This document shows positions 25,688 to 34,719 of a stretch of DNA of 40,325 bases, one piece after another. Source of the stretch: a virus; the IMG/VR virus record IMGVR_UViG_3300025098_000112, positions 1 through 40,325 of that record; one strand, 5' to 3'. The notes beneath the pieces are model-generated. The model was given only the letters and a program-made list of their open reading frames with translations. It made no database searches and had not been told where the DNA came from. Position 1 is the stretch's first letter; each line of letters begins with the position of its first letter. The position numbers were made by a program, and so were the translations under genes.

Positions 25688-27850
25688 ATGGACCCTAAAG
25701 ATTTTGACGATACCTACGAGGAAAACATTGAATCCTCTGACTCTTCTTTTATTAAGGATGTATCAAACGCTGATGCACTTTTTGACGAGAAGGTAGGAAC
25801 TATTACTGGTTTCGTTAGCGAGCGTTACAAAAAAGCGGAGGATGCTCGTCTTGTAGATGAAGAGCGTTGGATGCGGGCTTACCGTAACTACCGTGGTATG
25901 TACAGTTCAGATGTACAATTTACAGAAGCTGAGCGTTCTCGTATCTTTGTTAAGGTAACTAAGACTAAAACTTTAGCAGCTTACGGACAAGTAATTGACG
26001 TACTGTTTGGTAATTCTAAGTTTCCTATTAGCGTAGATCCTACTACTTTACCTGAAGGTGTTGTTGAGTCTGTACACTTTGACGCTAATCCGCAAGCAGA
26101 GCAAGGTAAAGACGAACTTACTTCTGCATTTGAGCCTATGAAAACACCTTTCACAGGTGATGAAAAGCTTCAGCCCGGCGAGACTTTAAACGACTTACAA
26201 GAGCGTTTAGCAGGTATGAAGAATAAACTGGCTCCTGTACAAGAGAAGCTTGTTGAGGGTTCGGGTACGTTACCTACTAGTGTTACTTTCTTTCCTGCAC
26301 AAGTGGCAGCTAAGAAGATGCAAAAGAAAATTCATGATCAACTAGAAGAAAGCGGAGCCAATAAACAGCTTCGCCTTAGTTCTTTTGAACTAGCTCTTTT
26401 TGGTACAGGTATTATGAAAGGACCTTTTGCTGTCAATAAAGAATATTCTAATTGGAATGAAGAAGGTGAGTATACGCCTGTAATTAAAACAGTACCTTCT
26501 ACAAGTCATGTTTCTATCTGGAACTTCTATCCTGATCCTGATGCAGCAAACATGGATGAAGCAGAGTATATTGTTGAGCGTCATAAGATGTCTCGCTCAC
26601 AACTACGTGCTCTCAAGGGGCGTCCCTTCTTCCGTGACAATGCTATCGACATCTCGCTTAACTTGGGTGAGTCCTACGACAAGAAGTGGTGGGAACAGGA
26701 GATGGAAGATGATAAGCAAAGCAGTAAAGCAGAACGCTATGAAGTGTTTGAGTTCTGGGGTTTTGTTGATAAAGAAGTACTAAAAGGGTATGACATAGAT
26801 ATCCCTAAAGAGTTAAAAGATTCAGATCAACTTAACGTAAACATTTGGGTATGTAACGGACAAGTACTACGTTTGGTTATGAATCCATTTAAACCTGCAC
26901 TGATTCCTTACTATGCTGTACCCTACGAAGTTAATCCTTACTCATTCTTTGGGGTAGGTATTGCGGAGAATATGGATGACACACAGACCCTTATGAATGG
27001 GTTTATGCGTATGGCGGTAGATAACGCAGTACTTTCGGGTAACTTGTTGATCGAAGTTGACGAGACTAACTTAGTACCGGGACAGGATATGTCTGTGTAC
27101 CCGGGCAAGGTGTTTCGGAGACAGGGGGGTGCCCCGGGTCAAGGCATTTTTGGGACCAAGTTTCCGAATGTCGCTGGCGAGAACATGCAACTATTTGATA
27201 AAGCAAGAGTATTAGCAGATGAGTCAACTGGATTCCCATCTTTCGCACATGGTCAAACAGGCGTTACGGGTGTTGGTCGTACTGCTAGTGGCATTAGCAT
27301 GCTTATGGGTGCAGCCAACGGCTCTATACGGAATGTAATCAAGAACGTAGATGACTATCTGCTTAGCCCTTTAGGTAAAGCTTTCTTTAATTTCAACATG
27401 CAGTTTGATTATGATCCTGAAATTAGAGGTGACTTAGAAGTAAAATCTCAGGGTACTGAAAGCTTAATGGCTAATGAAGTACGCTCACAACGCTTGATGC
27501 AGTTCTTGCAAGTTGCACAGAACCCAACACTAGCACCGTTTGCTAAGATGGATTACATCATTCGTGAGATTGCTATCAGCATGGATCTGGACCCCGATAA
27601 GGTTACTAACTCTATGCAAGACGCAGCTATCCAAGCAGAGATCCTAAAGGGGTTCACAGCGCCTCAACAGCCGCCGCAAGGGGTGCCTAGCCCAGAAGGT
27701 GGAGAGGCTCCTCAAGGCGCTCCTCAAGCGGCCCCTGAAGGTGCACCACCACAGGGCGCAGCAGATATGAGTGGCGGTGGCGGTGGTAACATTGGTATCG
27801 GTGGTGCAGCAGCGCCGGGTGAACAAGGCTTTAGCGGGAACGTACAGTAA
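25688..27850 (+). CDS. Portal protein (podovirus head-tail connector), long type
   Basis: 720 residues, longer than T7 gp8 (536). The body (ERWMRAYRNYRGMYSSDVQF, FGTGIMKGPFAVNKEYSNWN, IPYYAVPYEVNPYSFFGVGI, ENMDDTQTLMNGFMRMAVDN) matches podovirus portals. The C-terminal 80 residues are Gly/Pro/Ala/Gln-rich and presumably disordered (PQGAPQAAPEGAPPQGAADM). It forms the dodecameric ring at one capsid vertex through which DNA passes. It starts two bases after terL stops and its stop overlaps the next start (TAATG). Confidence 0.93.
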   Translation: MDPKDFDDTYEENIESSDSSFIKDVSNADALFDEKVGTITGFVSERYKKAEDARLVDEERWMRAYRNYRGMYSSDVQFTEAERSRIFVKVTKTKTLAAYGQVIDVLFGNSKFPISVDPTTLPEGVVESVHFDANPQAEQGKDELTSAFEPMKTPFTGDEKLQPGETLNDLQERLAGMKNKLAPVQEKLVEGSGTLPTSVTFFPAQVAAKKMQKKIHDQLEESGANKQLRLSSFELALFGTGIMKGPFAVNKEYSNWNEEGEYTPVIKTVPSTSHVSIWNFYPDPDAANMDEAEYIVERHKMSRSQLRALKGRPFFRDNAIDISLNLGESYDKKWWEQEMEDDKQSSKAERYEVFEFWGFVDKEVLKGYDIDIPKELKDSDQLNVNIWVCNGQVLRLVMNPFKPALIPYYAVPYEVNPYSFFGVGIAENMDDTQTLMNGFMRMAVDNAVLSGNLLIEVDETNLVPGQDMSVYPGKVFRRQGGAPGQGIFGTKFPNVAGENMQLFDKARVLADESTGFPSFAHGQTGVTGVGRTASGISMLMGAANGSIRNVIKNVDDYLLSPLGKAFFNFNMQFDYDPEIRGDLEVKSQGTESLMANEVRSQRLMQFLQVAQNPTLAPFAKMDYIIREIAISMDLDPDKVTNSMQDAAIQAEILKGFTAPQQPPQGVPSPEGGEAPQGAPQAAPEGAPPQGAADMSGGGGGNIGIGGAAAPGEQGFSGNVQ

Positions 27851-29418
27851 TGTCATCAATCAGTAGGCTTATATCTAAAGAACTTAGGAATGCATTTAAC
27901 ATGCCTTCGGGCGCTATTGATAATCCTAAGTATAATCCTCTGTTTAAAGAAGGTAAAAGAGATCCTGTAAAGCTGTCTGAAGAGGATGAAAAACTTACTT
28001 GGGATATGGTTGGTTTAGAAGATACTGTAGTTGCAGAATTTTATAGTCCTTTAGAATCCGCTATACAGGAAGCACCTATAGGTAAAAAGGGTACTAAAGG
28101 TCAGAACATAGAAGCGTTTGTGCGTAAACGTGCACCTAAAGTTTCTCAAGGAGAATTAGACTTTAGGCAGTTTGGATTAGAACCTGAAGAAAAGTATACT
28201 AAGGATGTGATAAGCGGAGCTTTTGAATTAGATCCTCTAAAGATACAAGCTTTAAAAAAAGCACCTAAATATAGAGGTACGCAAAGACAGACAGACCTAG
28301 AAGATTTAGATATAGGTTATCAGGAAATAGGCATTGATGTTATACAAAAAGACTTAGGTTTAATGACGCATCATGGACCTTCTACACTAGCACATGCTAG
28401 GTATAGCTATAGACAAGAAACTCCTTTGTATAAAACAGAGGCAGAAAAACTTTCTAATGTAAGATTCGATGAAGATGCTGATTATCTTTTAATAGAAGAA
28501 CTTCAATCTGATGTAATTCAAAAAATGGTAGACAACCCTGAAAAAGCTAAAGCAGAATCTATACAAAAATATAGAAAACAATTTGAATCAGATATAGATG
28601 ATATAGCCTTTAACAGAGAGTTTGCACAACCCGGAGACTTATTTGAAGAATTTGAAGATTACGTATTTGACAAATATATACCTATAATGACAGACAAAAA
28701 ACTTACAGAGGTAGAAAAGTCAGAAAAACTTAAAAAAATATTAGGTGAAAATACACCTGACACCGCTAATAAATTTTATGACGTAACATCCCCTCTTACA
28801 CTCCGAATGTATTTTGATGTGTTAGCCGCTAAAAAACTTAATGTATTTGATTTCCCCGATAGATCTGATGTATTACAGAGTATCGTGTCAGGGGCGAATG
28901 AAGTTATAAACAATAGTCGAATGGCTACATCTAAAAAAGACACTCCCTTACCTAAGCTTACAGATTCTGTAAGAGTCTTATTGCAATCTATTATTGCAGA
29001 TGCTAAAGCTAATAATGTTGATGAAATTGTATTACCGCCTATTGAAAAGCTTGCAGAAAAACGCTTCTCGAAAGGTTCAAAAGAATATGAGAGTGCTATA
29101 AAAAAAGGTTCAGGTTTCTACAATACATACGTTACCGCTTTTGATAAAGCACTTAAGCAATTAAAAGATGAACTAGGCGATCAAATAAAGATAGGCAAAA
29201 AAGATTTAAACTATAAACGTACTGGTATGAGTAAAAAAGATCAGTTACTAGCTGAGCGTTTTCCTAGAGGGGATTTGGCTAAAAGATTAAAAGCAGCAGC
29301 AGAAAAACCTGAAATACTACAAGGTAAGTCTATTAACATTAAAGATTTAAAGCTAGATCCTAAAAAGCAGAAACTACGGTTTAACCAAGGTGGCTTAGTA
29401 CAAAGACCCAACAAATGA
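27850..29418 (+). CDS. Virion-associated protein with polyvalent-type EELQSD domain
   Basis: 522 residues. Around 175-225, MTHHGPSTLAHARYSYRQET followed by DYLLIEELQSDVIQKM resembles the segment 'LAHxRF...hIEEiQSD(W)HQ' of phage large polyvalent proteins, which are often injected with the DNA. The C-terminus ends in RFNQGGLVQRPNK, sharing a GG tag with the downstream protein. The gene is noticeably A-rich compared with its neighbours. It sits right after portal, a usual site for internal or ejected virion proteins. Exact role unknown. Confidence 0.7.
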   Translation: MSSISRLISKELRNAFNMPSGAIDNPKYNPLFKEGKRDPVKLSEEDEKLTWDMVGLEDTVVAEFYSPLESAIQEAPIGKKGTKGQNIEAFVRKRAPKVSQGELDFRQFGLEPEEKYTKDVISGAFELDPLKIQALKKAPKYRGTQRQTDLEDLDIGYQEIGIDVIQKDLGLMTHHGPSTLAHARYSYRQETPLYKTEAEKLSNVRFDEDADYLLIEELQSDVIQKMVDNPEKAKAESIQKYRKQFESDIDDIAFNREFAQPGDLFEEFEDYVFDKYIPIMTDKKLTEVEKSEKLKKILGENTPDTANKFYDVTSPLTLRMYFDVLAAKKLNVFDFPDRSDVLQSIVSGANEVINNSRMATSKKDTPLPKLTDSVRVLLQSIIADAKANNVDEIVLPPIEKLAEKRFSKGSKEYESAIKKGSGFYNTYVTAFDKALKQLKDELGDQIKIGKKDLNYKRTGMSKKDQLLAERFPRGDLAKRLKAAAEKPEILQGKSINIKDLKLDPKKQKLRFNQGGLVQRPNK

Positions 29419-29606
29419 TAATAAAAAAACTAGTAAACGATAAACCTCTATGGGATTCTTTTTGTGAAACTGTTGATAATAAAATCAGTCAGGTACATAA
29501 GAACATGGAACAATTAAAATCACCAGAAGAGTTGTTTCGCTGTCAAGGTGAGATAGCTGCTCTACGTAAACTCAAATACTTGAGGGATGAAATAAATGGC
29601 TCTTGA
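29415..29606 (+). CDS. Small helical protein of unknown function
   Basis: 63 residues: MIIKKLVNDKPLWDSFCETV and KNMEQLKSPEELFRCQGEIA, with two helices and a charged end. It overlaps the previous stop by 4 nt (ATGA) and the next gene by 11 nt. Small proteins of this type beside portal or scaffold genes are common in podoviruses. No family or function is recognised. Confidence 0.7.
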   Translation: MIIKKLVNDKPLWDSFCETVDNKISQVHKNMEQLKSPEELFRCQGEIAALRKLKYLRDEINGS

Positions 29607-31239
29607 AGATCAGATGAACGAAATGATAACAGAACCTTCTGTTGATCCTGTTAGTGGAAACGAAATACCTCTAGGCTCTACTGCTGAAGAAGTACGAGAT
29701 GACATAGACGCTAAACTTTCTGAGGGTGAGTATGTTGTACCTGCAGATGTATTACGTTTCTACGGTGTAAAGTTTTTTGAGGATTTGCGTGACAAGGCAA
29801 AGTCTGAGTATGCTGAAATGGCAGAAGAAGGACGCATAGGTGGAGAGCCTGTCTCTGAAGAAGGTCCTGAAGATGTAGAGATTTCTGACGAGGATATGAT
29901 GGAAGGCATCTCTGATGAGGACATGGCTGACATAAAAGCGGTATTGGAAGGTACAGCTTCTTTGCCTATGGATGCCAGTGATGAAGATATGGCTGAAGTA
30001 CAAAGCGTTATGGAAGGTGAAGCTACAACGACTATGGCACAAGGTGGTATTACTTCTATGCCTAAAGCCTCTCAGATGAATGTACGAGAAGATGTAGACG
30101 GTATGATAGACCGCATGTATGAGATGGTTAAGAACAACCCAGAGGTAAAAAAGAAACTGGATGCTAAAGGTATTAAGATGGCAGAAGGTGGTTATGTAAA
30201 GGGTTACGCAGATGGCGGCTTTGAAGATGGCTCTGAACCTGACTTTTTATCAGGCTCTAATACTGGTCCTGTTCCTAGCTTTCTTTCAGGTATGGGTGCA
30301 TTAGGTTTTTCCCAGACTTTAGGTGCTACACAAGGTTACTCAGGTCCTAGAGCTACAGAGCTTGTGGACTACTATAATCCTTCTACAGGTGCTACTATGC
30401 AGATTTCTGTATATTCCGACACTAAGCAGCCTGTAACTCCTGTACCTCAAGGGTTTCAATTAGGTAAACCTCAAGCTCCTTCTCGGAGGGATTCTGATGA
30501 CGATGATGACGATGATAAACCACCAGCACCTAGATGGTATGATGACATAGAGTTTGGTAATTCTGAGTCTGTTTCTGAGTGGGCTAAGACACAGAAGGGT
30601 CCACCTTCTTTACTGAGAGCTTCTGCTATTGGTGCTGCTGGTACAGTTAGTACTGTAGCAAACTTACGTGCTGCTGCTATACTAGAGAAAGCTAAGAATG
30701 GCGGTAAAGATAACAGCACTAGTACTTCTTTGAATGAACAAGCTAATGCTATGCAAGAAACGTATAGCCCTTTTGAGAAGTTTCTCTCTAAGATGTTTGG
30801 TGATTCAGGTGAAGTACAAGCTAAGTTTGCATCTTCGCAGGTAGGAATTAACTTGGCAGATCCTACTAAGAATACTATTGAGCCTACTCCACCAGAGAAA
30901 GATAATAACGGCGGTGGCGGCTCAGATAATAACGGCGGCGGCTCAAATGATGATCCAATCACACCAACTCCCCCTTCAACACCCAGCAAGGATAGTTCAG
31001 GTAGTGGTTCAACAAATCCCGGAGACAGAGGATTTACGCCCGGAAGTCAAACACCTCCTTCTGCCTCTTCAGATGTAGGTAATGATGGTATGACAGATGC
31101 AGAAAGAGAATCTGGTGCTGGATCATATAGTAGAGACACAGAAGATGATAATAAGGGTTTATCTGGTAGTGCATCAAATGTTGCTGATGCAAAGGACTTA
31201 GGCTATAACAAAGGCGGCTTGATGAAGAAACGAAAGTAA
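29596..31239 (+). CDS. Acidic, low-complexity virion protein with YNKGGLMKKRK C-terminal tag
   Basis: 547 residues. The N-terminal IDAKLSEGEYVVPADVLRFY and GVKFFEDLRDKA segment is conserved in marine phage virion proteins. The SDEDM pattern occurs three times (about 96-135), followed by GG motifs (MAQGGITSMPK, MAEGGYVKGYADGG) and a C-terminal Ser/Gly/Asn/Pro-rich part (GGGGSDNNGGGSNDDPITPT). It ends YNKGGLMKKRK. It is probably a structural or internal virion protein, judged by its position between portal and scaffold. Cleavage or assembly use of the tag is inference. Confidence 0.75.
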   Translation: MALEDQMNEMITEPSVDPVSGNEIPLGSTAEEVRDDIDAKLSEGEYVVPADVLRFYGVKFFEDLRDKAKSEYAEMAEEGRIGGEPVSEEGPEDVEISDEDMMEGISDEDMADIKAVLEGTASLPMDASDEDMAEVQSVMEGEATTTMAQGGITSMPKASQMNVREDVDGMIDRMYEMVKNNPEVKKKLDAKGIKMAEGGYVKGYADGGFEDGSEPDFLSGSNTGPVPSFLSGMGALGFSQTLGATQGYSGPRATELVDYYNPSTGATMQISVYSDTKQPVTPVPQGFQLGKPQAPSRRDSDDDDDDDKPPAPRWYDDIEFGNSESVSEWAKTQKGPPSLLRASAIGAAGTVSTVANLRAAAILEKAKNGGKDNSTSTSLNEQANAMQETYSPFEKFLSKMFGDSGEVQAKFASSQVGINLADPTKNTIEPTPPEKDNNGGGGSDNNGGGSNDDPITPTPPSTPSKDSSGSGSTNPGDRGFTPGSQTPPSASSDVGNDGMTDAERESGAGSYSRDTEDDNKGLSGSASNVADAKDLGYNKGGLMKKRK

Positions 31240-31267
31240 AGACTAACCATAATAACTATAAGGCTAC

Positions 31268-31281
31268 CCAGCTACGGCTGG
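31268..31281 (+). promoter_or_regulatory. RNA hairpin with UACG tetraloop upstream of the scaffold gene
   Basis: CCAGC-TACG-GCTGG forms a 5-bp stem closed by C-UACG-G, a very stable UNCG-type loop. It lies 23 nt upstream of the scaffold start and has no T tract after it, so it is more likely an mRNA processing or stability element than a terminator. Confidence 0.5.
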
Positions 31282-31304
31282 CCCCAACATAAAGGAACTA
31301 AACT

Positions 31305-32183
31305 ATGGCACAACTAGAGAGTGTAGAACAACCAAAAGTAGCAGGATTTGTAGATTCTAATTACAGCAATGCTAATAAGAGACGTATTGAAAAAGAGGAA
31401 GAGGAACTTCAGAAGCTTGTAAATGGAGAGACTACTGAAGAAGATCAAAAAGTAGAAACCAAAGAAGCCTCTGAGGAAGAAACCAAAGACGAGAAACTTT
31501 CTGGTGAAGAACGTACATATAAGAAACGCTATAGTGATTTACGTAATCATTTAAACAAGCAGTCAGAAGAACTAAAGAAGCTAAAGACACAGTTAGAAAA
31601 TGCGCAGGAACGTGGTGAGATACGTGCACCTAAGTCTGATGAAGACATTGCTAATTGGGCAGAGAAGTACCCTGATGTCGCAGCTATCGTTGAGACAATT
31701 GCAGAAAAGAAAGCTCAAGAGAAGTTTAACTTAGCTGAAGGGCGTCTACAAGAACTAGACCGTATGTCTGCAGAAGCTGAGCGTAACAAGAATGAAGATG
31801 CTATTCGTGATGCGCATCCTGACTTTGATGATTTACGAGAGAGTGATGCCTTTCATGATTGGGCTGGAGAGCAACCTAAGTGGGTACAAGATGCTATCTA
31901 CGAGAACAGTGATGATCCAAGATCTGTAGTTCGTGTTATTGATCTATATAAAGTAGATAATAATATGGACACCAAGTCTCGTAAGAAGTCTAGTAAGGAA
32001 GCAGCATCTGCTGTGGTCACTAAACGAACAACTAAACCTGAATCAAACGACTCAGCAGGACGATTCAGTGAATCTCAAGTTAATAGCATGTCTGTGCATG
32101 AATATGAAAAGAACTCAGATGCTATTATGGAAGCTATGCGCACTGGTAAGTTTGTCTACGATATGACAGGCGGCGCACGGTAA
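31305..32183 (+). CDS. Capsid scaffolding protein
   Basis: 292 residues, acidic and highly helical. Acidic repeats (EKEEEELQKLVNGETTEEDQ) and a coiled coil (RNHLNKQSEELKKLKTQLEN) are followed by IANWAEKYPDVAAIVETIAE, an acidic middle and a basic patch (TKSRKKSSKEAASAVVTKRT) that could bind capsid. It lies directly before the major capsid gene, the usual place for scaffolds, which guide prohead assembly and are then removed. TAAAGGAACTAAACT precedes ATG 31305. Confidence 0.8.
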   Translation: MAQLESVEQPKVAGFVDSNYSNANKRRIEKEEEELQKLVNGETTEEDQKVETKEASEEETKDEKLSGEERTYKKRYSDLRNHLNKQSEELKKLKTQLENAQERGEIRAPKSDEDIANWAEKYPDVAAIVETIAEKKAQEKFNLAEGRLQELDRMSAEAERNKNEDAIRDAHPDFDDLRESDAFHDWAGEQPKWVQDAIYENSDDPRSVVRVIDLYKVDNNMDTKSRKKSSKEAASAVVTKRTTKPESNDSAGRFSESQVNSMSVHEYEKNSDAIMEAMRTGKFVYDMTGGAR

Positions 32184-32450
32184 ATCAAAAATTGTTATTG
32201 ACAACCTATATTTAGTAAGTATAACTATAGGTGTTATAGGAGTATAGTACAAGCCTCTGAAAAGACTACCTTGTATTATACTCAACTCACTAAGCTAAAA
32301 ACTAATAAGTTAAGACTTACCTGTTAGAATAGGCCCGTTGTTTTGTTGGTTGGCCGACTGACATAATATACGCACCCTAGAAAGACAGCCTCTTACTAAA
32401 TGTTACAAGCTTAATTAAACCTAAGCCAAACATCTATGGAGGATTATATC
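32184..32450 (+). promoter_or_regulatory. Capsid leader with 13-bp hairpin at its 5' end
   Basis: The gap between scaffold and capsid holds the promoter above. AGTATAGTACAAG (32241-32253) is followed by its complement CTTGTATTATACT (32270-32282), with one G-U pair. The 5' untranslated leader would be about 220 nt and end with GGAGG at 32438-32442. The rest (32290-32430) shows no gene. Confidence 0.6.
32198..32225 (+). promoter_or_regulatory. Strong sigma70-like promoter for the capsid gene
   Basis: TTGACA (32198-32203), 16-bp spacer, TATAAC (32220-32225), a near-consensus promoter that should fire near 32232. It lies in the 267-bp gap before the capsid gene, so capsid can be expressed apart from the upstream packaging genes. 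Confidence 0.65.
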
Positions 32451-33524
32451 ATGGCTTTTACATCAGCAGCAGGTTACGGGAATTTGCCAAACGGCAATTT
32501 TAGCCCAGTAATCTATTCAAAAAAAGTACAGCTTGCTTTCCGCAAGAGTACAGTATGTGGTGACATCACCAACTCTGATTATTTTGGGGAGATTTCTGCC
32601 CAAGGTGATACAGTGAAAATTATCAAAGAGCCTGAAATTTCTGTAAGCTCATACGCTCGTGGAACACAGGTTTCAGCACAAGACTTAGACGATGAGGATT
32701 TCTCCTTAGTCGTTGATAAAGCTAACTATTTTGCCTTCAAGATGGATGATATTGAGGAAGCGCACTCCCATGTCAATTTCATGTCTCTTGCAACGGATCG
32801 TGCAGCTTATCGTCTTGCTGATCAGTATGACCAAGAAGTTCTTGGCTATCTGTCAGGCTATAAACAGTCTGCTTTGCATGCAAATGCTGGCGCTGTTAAT
32901 GACCAAGTAAACGGCACTAAAGCTGTTGCTACTGCTGGCTCAGATGAGTTGTTGACTTCAATGAAACTCCGTAAGGATTCATTTGGCAACATCACAACTG
33001 GCTCTGCTGGGGATCACTCAATCCCATTGGCAGCACGTTTGCCCGGCGCTACTGAACTACCGACTGCAACTGCTTCACCTGTAATGGTTGTAGCACGTAT
33101 GGGTCGTTTGTTGGATCAACAGCAAGTTGATACTGCAGGGCGTTGGCTGGTTGTTGACCCGGTATTCATGGAGCTACTTCGTGACGAAGATAGCCGCTTC
33201 TTGAACGCCGATTTCGGTGACTCAGGCTCACTTCGCAATGGTCTAAACCTCAACAACTTCTTTGGTTTCCGCTTGTACGTATCAAGCAACTTGCCTTCAG
33301 TAGGCACTGGTGCTGGAACTACAGGTTCTGCAAACCAAAACGCCAACTATGGTGTTATTGTTGCGGGTCATGATTCTGCTGTAGCAACTGCTGAGCAAAT
33401 CAACAAGACTGAAACTTACCGTGACCCTGACAGCTTTGCTGACATTGTTCGTGGTATGCACCTTTACGGTAGGAAGATTCTTCGCCCAGAAGCTCTTGTT
33501 ACTGCTAAATATAACGCAGCTTAA
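32451..33524 (+). CDS. Major capsid protein
   Basis: 357 residues from ATG 32451, preceded by GGAGG; an upstream ATG at 32436 overlaps that site and is rejected. The sequence (SAAGYGNLPNGNFSPVIYSK, FGEISAQGDTVKIIKEPEIS, DLDDEDFSLVVDKANYFAFK, SHVNFMSLATDRAAYRLADQ and a C-terminal FADIVRGMHLYGRKILRPEA) fits HK97-fold capsid proteins of marine podoviruses. It forms the icosahedral shell with scaffold help. It has its own strong promoter and leader, in keeping with high expression. Confidence 0.9.
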   Translation: MAFTSAAGYGNLPNGNFSPVIYSKKVQLAFRKSTVCGDITNSDYFGEISAQGDTVKIIKEPEISVSSYARGTQVSAQDLDDEDFSLVVDKANYFAFKMDDIEEAHSHVNFMSLATDRAAYRLADQYDQEVLGYLSGYKQSALHANAGAVNDQVNGTKAVATAGSDELLTSMKLRKDSFGNITTGSAGDHSIPLAARLPGATELPTATASPVMVVARMGRLLDQQQVDTAGRWLVVDPVFMELLRDEDSRFLNADFGDSGSLRNGLNLNNFFGFRLYVSSNLPSVGTGAGTTGSANQNANYGVIVAGHDSAVATAEQINKTETYRDPDSFADIVRGMHLYGRKILRPEALVTAKYNAA

Positions 33525-33537
33525 GGGAGAATACAAG

Positions 33538-33951
33538 ATGGCTTTACAATCCCCCGTCCGTATTGAGACTGCCGTGATTGCTCACGGTGATCTCACCACT
33601 AGTTCAACTCATGACATTGGTACAGTCCCAGACAATTGTGTGGTACTTGCTGCTGGCGCTGAGTGTACTGCTGCAGCTACCATTGGTGGTGCTAACGCAG
33701 TGAGCTTTGGTGTAACAGGTGGTGACGTTGATCTGCTAGGTACTGCAGATATTAACGGCGCTAAAACATTGGCTGCTACCACTACTACAGTGAATGGCAT
33801 CACAAATGTTACTGTTGCTGACACTGTTATCACAGCTAAGCTGGCTGGCTCAAACGCACCTTCTGCAGGTTCGTTCAAGTTCTTTGTAATGTACATGCCT
33901 ATGGGCGCTACAAAGGCAGCGGCAGAAGTAGATCGTGATACGCTTGCATAA
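33538..33951 (+). CDS. Capsid decoration or head-stabilising protein
   Basis: 137 residues from ATG 33538 after AAGGGAGAATACAAG. It is almost entirely beta strands with small residues (LTTSSTHDIGTVPDNCVVLA, ECTAAATIGGANAVSFGVTG, LAATTTTVNGITNVTVADTV). It follows the capsid gene by 13 bp and is followed by a terminator-like hairpin, the usual place and type for head decoration proteins. No certain family. Confidence 0.7.
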   Translation: MALQSPVRIETAVIAHGDLTTSSTHDIGTVPDNCVVLAAGAECTAAATIGGANAVSFGVTGGDVDLLGTADINGAKTLAATTTTVNGITNVTVADTVITAKLAGSNAPSAGSFKFFVMYMPMGATKAAAEVDRDTLA

Positions 33952-33964
33952 ATGAACTAACTTT

Positions 33965-33990
33965 AGGGGCTGCTTTCTAGTGGCCCCTTT
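33965..33990 (+). terminator. Terminator-like hairpin after the capsid-decoration pair
   Basis: AGGGGC (33965-33970) pairs with GCCCCT (33983-33988) around a 12-base loop, followed by TT and an A. The T tract is short, so read-through to the tail genes is likely and the hairpin may act as an attenuator. Confidence 0.5.
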
Positions 33991-34011
33991 AGGCTATCTT
34001 AGGGAAATATA

Positions 34012-34719
34012 ATGGCTTACACTTATCTTGATCTTACAAACGAAGTACTAGCTAGGTTTAATGAAGTAGCTTTAACTTCATCTAACTTTGTCAACTCTCG
34101 TGGGTTTCAAACTCAGTGTAAGAACGCTGTAAACGATGCCATTAACTATATTAATACTCGTGAGTTTAGTTGGCCTTACAATCACGCTACGCAGACAGAG
34201 ACACTTGTAGCGGGAACAACTAGATATACTATACCTACAAATGCTAAGCATGTAGATTATGATACATTTAGACTTGTAGATGATTCTTCTCTAGGAGTAG
34301 AAGGTAAATCTCTTACTATTATTGACTATAAAGATTACTTAAATAAGTTTATTAATCAAGAAGACAGATCAGATGTTGGAGGCGTACCCTCTCATATATT
34401 TAGAACACCAGATAATAACTTTGGTTTATATCCCTACCCCGACAAAGCATACTCTTTAAAGTTTGAATATTACATATACACTACTGCATTAAGTGCATCA
34501 ACTGATGTACCTACTATACCTGCACAATATCGGCAAGTAATTGTGGACGGAGCTACCGCCTTTGGTTATCAGTATAGAGGGGAAGGTGGCGAATATCAAT
34601 TAAACTTTGCAAGGTTTGAGGACGGTATTAAAAGCATGCAAACTTTACTGTCCAACAGAGCCGATTACATTCGCTCTACAGTAATATACAAATCATCCGT
34701 AGGAAGTTCTTTAGTATAA
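34012..34719 (+). CDS. Tail adaptor protein (T7 gp11 / tail tubular protein A type)
   Basis: 235 residues. MAYTYLDLTNEVLARFNEVA, AVNDAINYINTREFSWPYNH, AKHVDYDTFRLVDDSSLGVE and QYRQVIVDGATAFGYQYRGE follow the layout of podovirus adaptor proteins, which form the ring between portal and nozzle. AGGGAAATATA precedes ATG 34012. The stop overlaps the start of the next tail gene (TAATG). Confidence 0.85.
   Translation: MAYTYLDLTNEVLARFNEVALTSSNFVNSRGFQTQCKNAVNDAINYINTREFSWPYNHATQTETLVAGTTRYTIPTNAKHVDYDTFRLVDDSSLGVEGKSLTIIDYKDYLNKFINQEDRSDVGGVPSHIFRTPDNNFGLYPYPDKAYSLKFEYYIYTTALSASTDVPTIPAQYRQVIVDGATAFGYQYRGEGGEYQLNFARFEDGIKSMQTLLSNRADYIRSTVIYKSSVGSSLV

Noticed and set aside
30471-30989. Minus-strand open frame of 172 codons opposite the 547-residue virion gene
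   Set aside because: Antisense shadow caused by Ser/Gly/Pro-rich codons of the real gene.
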